13,678 nucleotides of DNA from an uncultured Lysobacter sp. Its GTDB lineage: Bacteria > Pseudomonadota > Gammaproteobacteria > Xanthomonadales > Xanthomonadaceae. The notes beneath the pieces were generated by a model. That model made no database searches and was not told the origin of the DNA. It was given only the letters and a program-made list of their open reading frames with translations. Positions 6,929 through 13,678 of this stretch are shown here, piece after piece. Location: assembly GCA_902805755.1 (NCBI GenBank), contig CADCUA010000480.1, positions 1-13,678 on the forward strand. Direction: 5' to 3'. The position numbers were made by a program, and so were the translations under genes. Positions within the stretch are counted from its first letter, which is position 1, and each line of letters begins with the position of its first letter.

Positions 6929-8650
6929 ATGCGCCGTCTGCTGACCGCCTTCGTCCTGGGAGCCGTCCTCACCGGCCCCGTCGTCCTTGTCCCGGCCTAC
7001 GCAGCCGACCGCATCACCGGCAAGCCGTTCGCCACGCGCAGCGAGGTCTATGCCCCGCATGCGATCGCCGCGACCTCGCACCCGCTGGCCACGCAGATCG
7101 CGCTGGACGTGATGAAGCGCGGCGGCAGCGCGGTCGATGCCGCGATCGCCGCGAACGCCGCGCTCGGCCTGATGGAGCCGACCGGCAACGGCATCGGCGG
7201 CGACCTGTTCGCGATCGTCTGGGATCCGAAAACGAAGAAGCTGCACGGCTACAACGGTTCGGGCCGTTCGCCGAAGTCGCTGACGCTGGCCGAGTTCCAG
7301 CGCCGCGGACTGAGCGACGTGCCGGCGCACGGGCCGTTGCCGGTCACGGTGCCGGGCACCGTGGACGCATGGTTCGCGCTGCACGAGCGCTTCGGCCGCC
7401 GGCCGATGGCGGAGAACCTCGCGCCGACGATCCGCTACGCGCGCGAAGGCCATCCCGTGCACGAGACGATCGCGTACTACTGGAACGCCTCGGTGCCGCG
7501 CCTGGGCAAGTGGCCGGGCTTTCTGGAACAGTTCACCGTCGATGGCAAGCGCGCGCCGCGCGTGGGCGAGATGTGGAAGAACCCGCACCTGGCGAACACG
7601 TTGCAGAAGCTTGCCGACGGCGGGCGTGACGCGTTCTACAAGGGCGACATCGCGCGCACGATCGATGCGTACTTCAAGGCGAACGACGGGTTTCTTGCCT
7701 ACGAGGACATGGCCGCGCACAAAGGCAACTGGGTCGAGCCGGTCAGCACGAACTACCGCGGCTACGACGTGTGGGAACTGCCGCCGAACGGGCAGGGCAT
7801 CGCCGCGCTGCAGATCCTCAACCTGCTCGAGCCGTATGACCTGAAGAAATACGGCTTCGGCAGCGTGGAGCATGTGCACCTGTTCACCGAGGCGAAGAAG
7901 ATCGCGTTCGCCGACCGCGCCGCGTCCTACGCCGATCCGGACTTCTACAAGACGCCGGTCGAACGCCTGGTCTCGAAGGCCTATGCGCGCGAGCGCGGCA
8001 AGCTGATGTCGATGGATCGCGCGGCGAAGGCGGTCGAGCCGGGCGTCATCCCCGAACTCAACGACGGCGACACGATCTATCTGACCACCGCCGATGCCGA
8101 CGGCATGATGGTGTCGCTGATCCAGTCCAACTACCGCGGCATGGGCAGCGGCATGGCGCCGCCGGGCCTGGGCTTCATCTTCCAGGACCGCGGCGAGCAG
8201 TTCGTGCTCAAGGAAGGCCACCCGAACTCGTTCGCGCCGAACAAGCGCCCGTTCCACACGATCATCCCGGCGTTCGTCACCAAGGGCGGCAAGCCCTGGC
8301 TCAGCTACGGCGTGATGGGCGGCGCGATGCAGCCGCAGGGGCACGCGCAGATCGTGCTCAACCTCATCGACTTCGGCATGAACCTGCAGGAAGCCGGCGA
8401 TGCGCCGCGCATCCAGCACGACGGCTCGACCGATCCGGCCGGCCAGGTCACCGCGATGGCCGACAGCGGTGAAGTCGACCTGGAATCGGGCTTTCCGTAC
8501 GAGACCGTGCGCGGCCTGATGCGCAAGGGCCACAGCGTGCGCTTCGCCGACGGTCCGTACGGCGGCTACCAGGCAATCATGGTCAATCCGAACGGCGGCT
8601 ACGTGGGCGCCAGCGAATCGCGCAAGGACGGGCACGCAGCCGGGTACTGA
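6929..8650 (+). CDS. Gamma-glutamyltransferase-family periplasmic Ntn hydrolase
   Basis: This 573-residue Ntn-hydrolase belongs to the GGT superfamily. These proenzymes cleave themselves to expose an N-terminal Thr nucleophile and then act on gamma-glutamyl or acyl-amide bonds. The ATG at 6929 begins a typical Sec signal peptide (MRRLLTAFVLGAVLTGPVV... to AYA-AD). Frames further upstream lack one. Family features are the TGNGIGGDLFAIV block, the autocleavage site D381-T382 in NDGDTIYLTTADADG, and the C-terminal YVGASESRKDGHAAGY. The predicted small subunit starts at T382. Several residues that bind the gamma-glutamyl group in E. coli GGT are changed: S462-S463 align with H-T in KRPFHTIIP, and D433 with Q424. 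It therefore resembles the broader acylase/YwrD-like branch, and its substrate is uncertain. It is preceded by a terminator and appears monocistronic. Confidence 0.88.
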   Translation: MRRLLTAFVLGAVLTGPVVLVPAYAADRITGKPFATRSEVYAPHAIAATSHPLATQIALDVMKRGGSAVDAAIAANAALGLMEPTGNGIGGDLFAIVWDPKTKKLHGYNGSGRSPKSLTLAEFQRRGLSDVPAHGPLPVTVPGTVDAWFALHERFGRRPMAENLAPTIRYAREGHPVHETIAYYWNASVPRLGKWPGFLEQFTVDGKRAPRVGEMWKNPHLANTLQKLADGGRDAFYKGDIARTIDAYFKANDGFLAYEDMAAHKGNWVEPVSTNYRGYDVWELPPNGQGIAALQILNLLEPYDLKKYGFGSVEHVHLFTEAKKIAFADRAASYADPDFYKTPVERLVSKAYARERGKLMSMDRAAKAVEPGVIPELNDGDTIYLTTADADGMMVSLIQSNYRGMGSGMAPPGLGFIFQDRGEQFVLKEGHPNSFAPNKRPFHTIIPAFVTKGGKPWLSYGVMGGAMQPQGHAQIVLNLIDFGMNLQEAGDAPRIQHDGSTDPAGQVTAMADSGEVDLESGFPYETVRGLMRKGHSVRFADGPYGGYQAIMVNPNGGYVGASESRKDGHAAGY

Positions 8651-8711
8651 GCACGCGCCGGCAGGGTCGCTTGCGCCGGCGAGCGGCGCCGCCACACGTA
8701 GCTGAACCGTG

Positions 8712-8741
8712 ATGACCCCGCCTGCCGCCCCGGTGTAGGCT
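8712..8741 (+). promoter_or_regulatory. Candidate promoter of the parA-like gene
   Basis: A -35-like ATGACC (8712-8717) and a -10-like TAGGCT (8736-8741) are 18 bp apart. They match 4 of 6 and 3 of 6 consensus bases. A small hairpin, TGCCG/CGGCA (8741-8756), follows directly. It was identified by eye only. Confidence 0.3.
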
Positions 8742-8760
8742 GCCGCTTCAACGGCAATGC

Positions 8761-8764
8761 GGAG
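8761..8764 (+). promoter_or_regulatory. Ribosome binding site choosing the ParA start at 8772
   Basis: GGAG lies 7 nt before the ATG at 8772. The in-frame ATG at 8757 overlaps it from upstream and has no such site of its own, so 8772 is the better start. Confidence 0.6.
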
Positions 8765-8771
8765 ACTGCGG

Positions 8772-9401
8772 ATGAGGACCGTGCTGGTGGCCGGGTCGAA
8801 AGGTGGGGTGGGCAAGACCACGATCGCCACCCATCTCGCCGCGCGTGCAGCGCTGGACGGGCACAACACCGCGCTGGTCGATCTGGATCCGCAGCGCTCA
8901 TCCACCCGCTGGGCGCAGCGGCGGCTGCAGATGCCCAGCGCCGTGCTCGCGATCGATGGCTCGCGCCGCCGTCGCTGGCCGGACCATGTGCCGGCCGACA
9001 CCGCACGCGTGATCATCGATGCGCCGGCCGGCGCAATGGCCGACGGTCTGGAGGCGGCGCTGGAGATGGCCGACGTGCTGGTCACGCCGATCCCGCCGTC
9101 CGCGCTGGACATCGAAGCGACCGTGACATTCCTGGATTCGCTCGCGGTGCACCCGCGCGTGCGCCGCGGCGAGCTGCGTGTGGGGCTGGTCGGCAACAAG
9201 CTCAAGCCGTGGACGCAGGCCTCGAAGCAGGCGGTCGAGCTGCTGCAGACCTGGCCCTACCCGCTGGTCGCGCAACTGCGCGATAGTCAGGCGTACGTGC
9301 TGCTGTGCGCGCTCGGCAAGAGCCTGTTCGACTACCACTCCGCGCAGGTGCGCGACCACCAGGCCGACTGGCAGCCCCTGTTCAAGTGGATCGAAGCCTG
9401 A
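8772..9401 (+). CDS. ParA-family ATPase (orphan, short type)
   Basis: ParA/MinD-type ATPases move or position cargo such as DNA, protein clusters or cell-pole structures, using the nucleoid or membrane as a track. This one has 209 residues and no N-terminal helix-turn-helix. The deviant Walker A is KGGVGKTT (residues 10-17) with signature lysine K10. The Walker A' / switch I is DLDPQ (37-41), and D83 lies in IIDAPAG (Walker B / switch II). A basic patch SRRRRW (64-69) could contact DNA. No ParB, cargo adaptor or centromere-like repeat is next to it; its neighbours are a GGT-like enzyme and sixA. In xanthomonads the chromosomal parAB pair usually sits elsewhere near the origin, so this is probably a separate, accessory ParA with unknown cargo. 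Confidence 0.9.
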   Translation: MRTVLVAGSKGGVGKTTIATHLAARAALDGHNTALVDLDPQRSSTRWAQRRLQMPSAVLAIDGSRRRRWPDHVPADTARVIIDAPAGAMADGLEAALEMADVLVTPIPPSALDIEATVTFLDSLAVHPRVRRGELRVGLVGNKLKPWTQASKQAVELLQTWPYPLVAQLRDSQAYVLLCALGKSLFDYHSAQVRDHQADWQPLFKWIEA

Positions 9402-9466
9402 ACCGCCGTGACGCGCGCCATGCACCGTCTGCGGCATCGTTGCCCTCCGACCGGATGTCCTGACCC

Positions 9467-9943
9467 ATGCGCGAACTGATCCTGCTCCGCCACGCCCACG
9501 CCGACCCCGCGATGCCCGGCCAGGCCGACCTCGACCGCGGCCTGTCGGCCGAAGGCGTCGCCGAAGCCGAAGCCGCCGGACGCTGGCTGGCCGAAAACGG
9601 CTACGTGCCCGATGCCGTGCTGTGCTCGCCGTCGCGGCGCACGCGCGAAACGCTGGAGATCGCGCTGCGCACGATCGGCTATGTCGACCAGCGCATCGAG
9701 CCGTCGATCTACGAAGCCACGCCCGGCACGTTGATCGCGCTGGCCGATACGAACGTGCAGACCGGCCGGCTGATGATCGTCGGCCATAACCCGGGGCTGG
9801 AGCAGCTCGCGGCCCTGATGCACAGCGGCCAGAGCGGCGATTACCGCGGCATGCCGCCGGGCGGCGTCGCAGTGCTGTCAATGCCGGCCGCCGCCGCGAT
9901 CGAACCGGGCATCGCGACGCTCGCCGCATTCTGGTGGCCGTGA
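9467..9943 (+). CDS. sixA: Phosphohistidine phosphatase SixA-like
   Basis: This small histidine phosphatase of the SixA branch has 158 residues, against 161 in E. coli SixA. SixA enzymes remove phosphate from protein phosphohistidines, such as the ArcB HPt domain or the PTS protein NPr. The catalytic motif at the N-terminus is LLRHAHA, with R8 and the phospho-accepting H9 (RHA rather than RHG). The second active-site histidine is H107 in VGHNPG. The conserved arginine region is SPSRRTRETLE. The ATG at 9467 places the RHA motif at the usual position, though no strong Shine-Dalgarno precedes it. The stop codon overlaps the next start as GTGA, so the YceI-like gene is probably translationally coupled. 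The target phosphoprotein cannot be told from the sequence. Confidence 0.9.
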   Translation: MRELILLRHAHADPAMPGQADLDRGLSAEGVAEAEAAGRWLAENGYVPDAVLCSPSRRTRETLEIALRTIGYVDQRIEPSIYEATPGTLIALADTNVQTGRLMIVGHNPGLEQLAALMHSGQSGDYRGMPPGGVAVLSMPAAAAIEPGIATLAAFWWP

Positions 9944-10500
9944 CGCAAAGGCGGATCGGCGCCCTCGTTGCCCTCGCCGCTGCGCTGTGCCTGGCGACCC
10001 CGGCGGCGGCAAAGTTCGATCCGGCCGGGACCGCGTTCGGCTTCCACCTGCGCACGCGCTGGGGCCAGCGCATCGACGGGACGTTCCCGCAGTATTCCGG
10101 TGAAGTCCGCCGTCTGGCCGAGGACCAGCGGCAGGTGCACCTGATGCTCGACGCCGACGCCGTGCAGCTCGCCGGCAGCGACCGCTACACCCGCATGGCG
10201 CGCGGGCCGACGTTTTTCGACGCCGCGCGCCATCCGCAGATCACGTTCGTCTCCGAGCCGTTCCCGGTGGCACTGCTTGCGCGCGGCGGTGCGCTGCGCG
10301 GCACGCTGACATTGCGCGGCGTGAGCCGCGCCGAAGCGTTCGAAGTGCTGCCCGCCCCCTGCGGGCGTCCGGGCCATGATTGCGACGTCATTGCGCACGG
10401 CAGTGTGCGGCGCGACCATTACGGCCTCGATGGCCTGCAGACCCTGCTGGGCAACCGGGTCCACTTCAGCCTGCGCGTGCGGCTCGCCGACGATTCATGA
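9940..10500 (+). CDS. YceI-like periplasmic lipid-binding protein
   Basis: This 186-residue secreted protein of the YceI/lipocalin-like beta-barrel family binds isoprenoid or other amphiphilic lipids. The GTG at 9940 overlaps the sixA stop by 4 nt; an in-frame GTG at 9934 is possible but less typical. The signal peptide runs about residues 1-24 (ALVALAAALCLATPAAA-KF). Family features are the FDPAGTAFGFHLRTRWG start, FFDAARHPQITFVS (92-105), the GTLTLRGVSR strand pair (121-130) and VRRDHYGLDGLQ (156-167). Cysteines C141 and C148, in CGRPGHDC, could form a small disulfide loop in the periplasm. Its stop overlaps the next ATG by 4 nt (ATGA), placing it in the middle of a tightly coupled trio. 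Its role could be lipid trafficking for the neighbouring phospholipase D-like lipoprotein; this is inference. Confidence 0.88.
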   Translation: MTQRRIGALVALAAALCLATPAAAKFDPAGTAFGFHLRTRWGQRIDGTFPQYSGEVRRLAEDQRQVHLMLDADAVQLAGSDRYTRMARGPTFFDAARHPQITFVSEPFPVALLARGGALRGTLTLRGVSRAEAFEVLPAPCGRPGHDCDVIAHGSVRRDHYGLDGLQTLLGNRVHFSLRVRLADDS

Positions 10501-12410
10501 CCGCTGTCCACCGATTCGCGCTGCTCCTGTTCGCCGCGCTGCTGCCCGCCTGCGCCACGCTCACGCCGGCGCAGCGTGAGCGCGCCGCGCAGATCGCCGA
10601 CGACGCGCGCCCGCGCGAGGTCAATTGCGACCGCGCCGACGCATGCGCGCAGCCGTCGCCGCTGCGCTCGCTCGCGGCGCAGGCGTTCGCCGAGTCCACG
10701 CCCGATGCGCCGCGCCACTACACGGTGCTGCTGGAGCGCGGCACCGACGCGATGCTTGCGCGCATCAACCTGATCCGCAGTGCGACCACGTCGATCGACC
10801 TGCAGACCTACATCTTCGACGAGGACGACGCCGGCCAGCTGGTGCTGGACGAGTTGCTCGCGGCCGCCCGCCGCGGGGTGCGCGTGCGCCTGCTGATGGA
10901 CCAGCTCGCCGCACTCAGGCGCGTGGACACGTTCGCGGCGCTGTCGGGCGCGCACGCGAACCTGCAGGTGCGCGTGTACAACCCGATGCTCAACCGCGCG
11001 CGCATCAACTACCCGCAATACGCGCTCGCGGCCGCCTGCTGCTGGCGCCGGCTCAACCAGCGCATGCACACCAAGCTGCTGCTCGTCGATGGCGCGGTCG
11101 GCATCACCGGCGGGCGCAACTACCAGGACGACTATTACGACTGGGACGACGAGTTCAACTTCCGCGACCGCGACCTGCTCGTCGCCGGGCCCACGGCGCG
11201 CACGATGGACGAGGCGTTCGACGCGTTCTGGACCGATCGCCGCAGCGTGCCGGTCGAACGCCTGACCGACGTGGGCCGGCGCCTGCTGCGCGAGGGCATG
11301 CCGGCGCTGCCCGCGCCGCAATTCGAACGGCCCGAACGCGCCGAGCGCATGCGCATGGACGCGGCCGATGCGCAGGCCGTGCGCACGCGCGTGGCCGACC
11401 ACGCGATTGCGGTCGGCGCCGTGCAGTACATCTCCGACCGGCCGGTGAAACACGAAGAACGCGCGCAGGCGCACGCGGCGGCGTCGCAATCGCTGCGCAC
11501 GCTGATCGAGCAGGCGCAGGTGGAAGTGCTGCTGCAGACGCCGTACCTGGTGCTGTCGCGGCCCGCGCAGCAGACGTTCCGCGCACTGCAGGAACGTGCG
11601 ACGCCGCCGAACGTGGTGATCTCCACCAACAGCCTCGCCTCGACCGACGCGTTCATGGCCTACGCGCTGTCGTACAAATACAAGCGCCGCTACCTGCGCG
11701 ACTTCGGTTTCACGATCTACGAATACAAGCCGTTCCCGCTGGATGCGCCGATCATGCTGTCATCCACCGGCGCCGCACTACCGGCCGCGCCGACCGGCTC
11801 GCTCGGGCCGCCGCCGGCGCTGCCGGATCGGCGCAGCGCGGTGGAGCGCGCGCGTTACCGCCAGCTCTCCAGCGAGTACGGCGCGCGCCGCTATGCGCGC
11901 CGACGCGCGAACGAGCCGGTGCCGCTGCGCCGCGCCGGCGTGCGCATCGGCCTGCATGCGAAGTCGATGGTCATCGATGAAGCGGTGGGCGTCGTCGGCA
12001 CGCACAATTTCGATCCGCGTGGCGACCACTACAACACCGAAAGCGCGGTCGTGATCGCCGATCCGGCGTTCGCGCGCGCGCTCAGCGCGAGCATCCGCCG
12101 CGACATCGCGCCGGCCAACGCCTGGGTCATCGCGCGCCGCGACAAGCCGCCGGTGCTGTCGGGGCTGGACTATTCGCTGGGCAAGGCATTCGAGCACCTG
12201 CCCGTGTTCGATTTCTGGCCCACGCGTTACGCGACGAGCTACGAGTACGTGCACGGCCCCGCCTGCCCGCAACCGCTGCCGCCGCAGGCGCCGAACTTCC
12301 GCGCCTGCTATCGGCCGGTCGGGGACTTCCCCGAAGTGAGCCTGGGCCTGAAGGGCATCACCACGCGCATCTTCACCGCGTTCGGCGCCGGGCTGGCCCC
12401 AATCCTGTAG
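10497..12410 (+). CDS. Phospholipase D / cardiolipin synthase-like lipoprotein (ClsC-type)
   Basis: This HKD-family enzyme has 637 residues. The family hydrolyses or transfers phosphatidyl groups, and the closest characterised E. coli relative by architecture is ClsC, which makes cardiolipin from PG and PE. The ATG at 10497 overlaps the YceI-like stop by 4 nt and begins a lipoprotein signal with lipobox LPAC (C19), so the enzyme is probably membrane-tethered and periplasmic. HKD motif 1 is HTKLLLVD (H191, K193, D198) followed by GGRN. HKD motif 2 is HAKSMVID (H487, K489, D494) followed by GTHNFDPRGDHYNTE. Both catalytic triads are intact. It is longer than ClsC (473 residues). The extra length includes an Ala/Pro/Arg-rich insert (about 420-480) before HKD2 and a C-terminal extension with two cysteines. 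Upstream in-frame starts inside the YceI-like gene lack a signal peptide. Confidence 0.92.
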   Translation: MTAVHRFALLLFAALLPACATLTPAQRERAAQIADDARPREVNCDRADACAQPSPLRSLAAQAFAESTPDAPRHYTVLLERGTDAMLARINLIRSATTSIDLQTYIFDEDDAGQLVLDELLAAARRGVRVRLLMDQLAALRRVDTFAALSGAHANLQVRVYNPMLNRARINYPQYALAAACCWRRLNQRMHTKLLLVDGAVGITGGRNYQDDYYDWDDEFNFRDRDLLVAGPTARTMDEAFDAFWTDRRSVPVERLTDVGRRLLREGMPALPAPQFERPERAERMRMDAADAQAVRTRVADHAIAVGAVQYISDRPVKHEERAQAHAAASQSLRTLIEQAQVEVLLQTPYLVLSRPAQQTFRALQERATPPNVVISTNSLASTDAFMAYALSYKYKRRYLRDFGFTIYEYKPFPLDAPIMLSSTGAALPAAPTGSLGPPPALPDRRSAVERARYRQLSSEYGARRYARRRANEPVPLRRAGVRIGLHAKSMVIDEAVGVVGTHNFDPRGDHYNTESAVVIADPAFARALSASIRRDIAPANAWVIARRDKPPVLSGLDYSLGKAFEHLPVFDFWPTRYATSYEYVHGPACPQPLPPQAPNFRACYRPVGDFPEVSLGLKGITTRIFTAFGAGLAPIL

Positions 12411-12455
12411 CCGGACACGGTGCCGCGCCATCCGAACCGGCCAGGCGCACTCGGC

Positions 12456-12463
12456 TAAGGTGG
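12456..12463 (+). promoter_or_regulatory. TAAGGTGG: Shine-Dalgarno or -10 element of the thioesterase gene
   Basis: TAAGGTGG matches the ideal Shine-Dalgarno TAAGGAGG at 7 of 8 bases and ends 4 nt before the ATG at 12468. Its first six bases, TAAGGT, could equally be a -10 hexamer placed for a transcript that starts at the ATG. Confidence 0.5.
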
Positions 12464-12467
12464 CGCG

Positions 12468-12908
12468 ATGAGCACCCCGACCCCGCCGTCCCTGTTCCCG
12501 CCGTCCGCCTCGCTGGATGCGCTGAACGTGCTTTCGCGTGACACCGCGATCGACGCGTTGGGCATCGTTTTCACCGAGATCGGCGCCGATTTCCTGCGCG
12601 CGACGATGCCCGTCGACGCCCGCACCCGCCAGCCCTACGGGCTGTTGCACGGCGGTGCGTCGGTGCTGCTGGCCGAGACGCTGGGCAGCACCGCCGGCAA
12701 CCTGTGCGTGGCGCCCGGCCGTCGGTGTGTCGGCATCGAGATCAACGCGAACCATCTGCGCGCGATGCACGAGGGGCGGGTGACCGGCACGGCGCGCGCG
12801 CTGCATGTCGGCAGCCGCACCCAGGTCTGGGAGATCCACATCGAGGACGCCGACGGCCGGCGCGTGTGCATCTCGCGCCTGACGCTCGCGGTGGTGCCGG
12901 TCGCCTGA
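12468..12908 (+). CDS. Hotdog-fold acyl-CoA thioesterase (PaaI/YdiI-like)
   Basis: This 146-residue thioesterase has the single-hotdog fold of the E. coli YdiI/MenI (DHNA-CoA hydrolase), EntH and PaaI group. The match runs almost end to end: ATMPVDARTRQPYGLLHGGA, then VLLAETLGS, EINANHLRAMHEGRV, and VGSRTQVWEIHIED. The active-site signature HGGAS starts at H61, and the catalytic glutamate is E70 in LLAETLGS, equivalent to Glu63 of YdiI. The first ~16 residues are an extra Pro/Ser-rich extension. Cells of this group are expected to rely on ubiquinone, so a menaquinone role is doubtful, and general acyl- or aroyl-CoA clearance is more likely. The start ATG is backed by the TAAGGTGG element just upstream. 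It lies 57 nt after the phospholipase D-like gene and before a PlsC-type acyltransferase. Confidence 0.93.
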   Translation: MSTPTPPSLFPPSASLDALNVLSRDTAIDALGIVFTEIGADFLRATMPVDARTRQPYGLLHGGASVLLAETLGSTAGNLCVAPGRRCVGIEINANHLRAMHEGRVTGTARALHVGSRTQVWEIHIEDADGRRVCISRLTLAVVPVA

Positions 12909-12953
12909 TGCGGCCGCGCCAAGTCCGCGGTGGTCGCCCCGTCGACGCTTCGG

Positions 12954-12959
12954 TATCGT
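12954..12959 (+). promoter_or_regulatory. -10-like TATCGT just before the acyltransferase ATG
   Basis: TATCGT ends 7 nt before the ATG at 12967, so transcription would start at or next to the start codon. No ribosome binding site and no good -35 are visible. Confidence 0.25.
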
Positions 12960-12966
12960 GCCGGCC

Positions 12967-13678
12967 ATGACCGGCCCCACCCCCTCCCACGGCGCTGCCG
13001 CGCTGGCCGCGCGCGCCGTGCGCTACCTCTACCGCGTGCCGCTGCTGCTCTGGCATATCGTGGTGCACCTGCCGCTGACCCTGCTGCTGCTCACGCCCCT
13101 AACCGCGGGCCTGCGCGTCGGCGGTGAGCCGCTCCAGCACCGCGTGATCCGTGCCTGGTCCACCGGGCTGATGCGCGTATTCGGTTTTCGCCTGCGCCGC
13201 ATCGGCACGCCGCTGCCGGGCGCGGTGATGTTCGTCGCGAACCACGTCAGCTGGGTCGACATCTCGATCCTGCACAGTCAGCACATGATGGGTTTCGTCG
13301 CCAAGCGCGAGATCCGCAGCTGGCCGCTGATCGGCTGGATGGCGACGCGCGCGGAAACGATCTTCCACCAGCGCGGCAGCAACGAGTCGCTGGGCGGCGT
13401 GCTGCTCGCCATGATCGAACGCCTGCGCGGCGGCCGCGCGGTCGGCGTGTTTCCCGAGGGCGGCACGCGCGGTGGGCGCGAGATCGGCCCATTCCATGCG
13501 CGCATCTTCATGGCCGCGGTCGAGGCGAACGTGCCGGTGCAGCCGGTCGCCCTGCGCTATGGCGACCAGGGCGCCGCGCAGCCGCTCGTCGCGTTCGCGC
13601 GCGGCGAACGTTTCCTCGGCAACTTCATGCGCCTGCTCGGCGAGCCGGCCCGCCTGGCGGAGGTGCAGTTCCTGCAAC
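12967..13678 (+). CDS. PlsC-type 1-acyl-sn-glycerol-3-phosphate acyltransferase (3' end cut by window)
   Basis: The 237 visible residues belong to the PlsC/LPLAT family, which transfers acyl groups from acyl-CoA or acyl-ACP to lysophospholipids at the cytoplasmic membrane. The start MTGPTPSHGAAALAARAVRY leads into a membrane segment at about residues 25-48 (PLLLWHIVVHLPLTLLLL). Motif I is NHVSWVD with H93 and D98, the NHx4D catalytic pair. Motif III is FPEGGTR (162-168), with Gly where many members have Thr. Both are at normal spacing. The sequence continues through the PVQPVALRYG block and is still open at the right edge, so the C-terminus is not seen. It could instead act on ornithine lipids (OlsA-like), which the sequence alone cannot decide. 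It is 58 nt from the thioesterase gene and forms part of a lipid/acyl-CoA neighbourhood. Confidence 0.93.
   Translation, partial: MTGPTPSHGAAALAARAVRYLYRVPLLLWHIVVHLPLTLLLLTPLTAGLRVGGEPLQHRVIRAWSTGLMRVFGFRLRRIGTPLPGAVMFVANHVSWVDISILHSQHMMGFVAKREIRSWPLIGWMATRAETIFHQRGSNESLGGVLLAMIERLRGGRAVGVFPEGGTRGGREIGPFHARIFMAAVEANVPVQPVALRYGDQGAAQPLVAFARGERFLGNFMRLLGEPARLAEVQFLQ

Noticed and set aside
8655..8681. GCCGGC repeats after the GGT-like gene as a terminator
   Set aside because: Only a 6-bp self-complementary pairing with a long loop and no T tract was found, which is too weak to call.
5678..9205. A very long open frame of 1175 codons on the minus strand
   Set aside because: It runs antisense to the TonB-domain lipoprotein, GGT-like and parA-like genes, all of which have clear motifs. 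The translation is Arg/Ala-rich with no recognised domain, as expected from high third-position GC.
10625..11980. 451-codon plus-strand frame inside the phospholipase D-like gene
   Set aside because: It is an alternative frame of a gene with two intact HKD motifs. The translation is low-complexity Arg/Ala/Gly with no motif.
1..13678. CRISPR array, insertion sequence, tRNA/rRNA, prophage or toxin-antitoxin genes
   Set aside because: No regularly spaced repeats, transposase motifs, inverted-repeat element ends, tRNA-like segments or toxin/antitoxin pairs were seen on either strand.

Overview
The window is GC-rich chromosomal DNA from the replication-origin neighbourhood of a gammaproteobacterium. 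It is most likely a member of the Xanthomonadaceae/Lysobacteraceae (Xanthomonas, Lysobacter or Luteimonas type). The reasons are the gene order dnaA / rpmH-rnpA-yidC-mnmE, a DnaA that starts [16 protein letters not shown] as remembered from Xanthomonas, and the accessory genes that follow mnmE. No mobile element, phage gene, CRISPR array, rRNA or tRNA was seen.

Layout. dnaA lies on the minus strand at the left edge, and only its last few codons are missing. A 367-bp gap (1337-1703) follows. It holds three same-direction DnaA-box-like sites and is the best candidate for oriC or for a DnaA-binding control region. From rpmH onward every gene is on the plus strand, so transcription runs away from this gap on both sides. 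The core block is rpmH (L34), rnpA (RNase P protein), yidC (membrane insertase) and mnmE (tRNA U34 modification GTPase). yidC and mnmE are separated by two hairpins in series.

Between 5.7 and 9.4 kb are a lipoprotein with a coiled coil and a TonB-type C-terminal domain, a secreted gamma-glutamyltransferase-fold enzyme whose substrate pocket differs from classical GGT, and a small orphan ParA ATPase. From 9.47 to 12.41 kb, sixA (histidine phosphatase), a YceI-like periplasmic lipid-binding protein and an HKD phospholipase D/cardiolipin synthase-like lipoprotein overlap by 4 nt at each junction, so they are probably translationally coupled. They are followed by a hotdog acyl-CoA thioesterase and a PlsC-type acyltransferase cut by the right edge. 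Four of these last five genes point to membrane lipid or acyl-CoA chemistry.

Assessment. Most of the window is ordinary, conserved origin-proximal sequence. I do not see a convincing new multi-gene system. The points most worth a second look are the TonB-domain lipoprotein, the altered pocket of the GGT-like enzyme, the coupled sixA-YceI-PLD cluster, the orphan ParA, and several perfect dyads in gene leaders.
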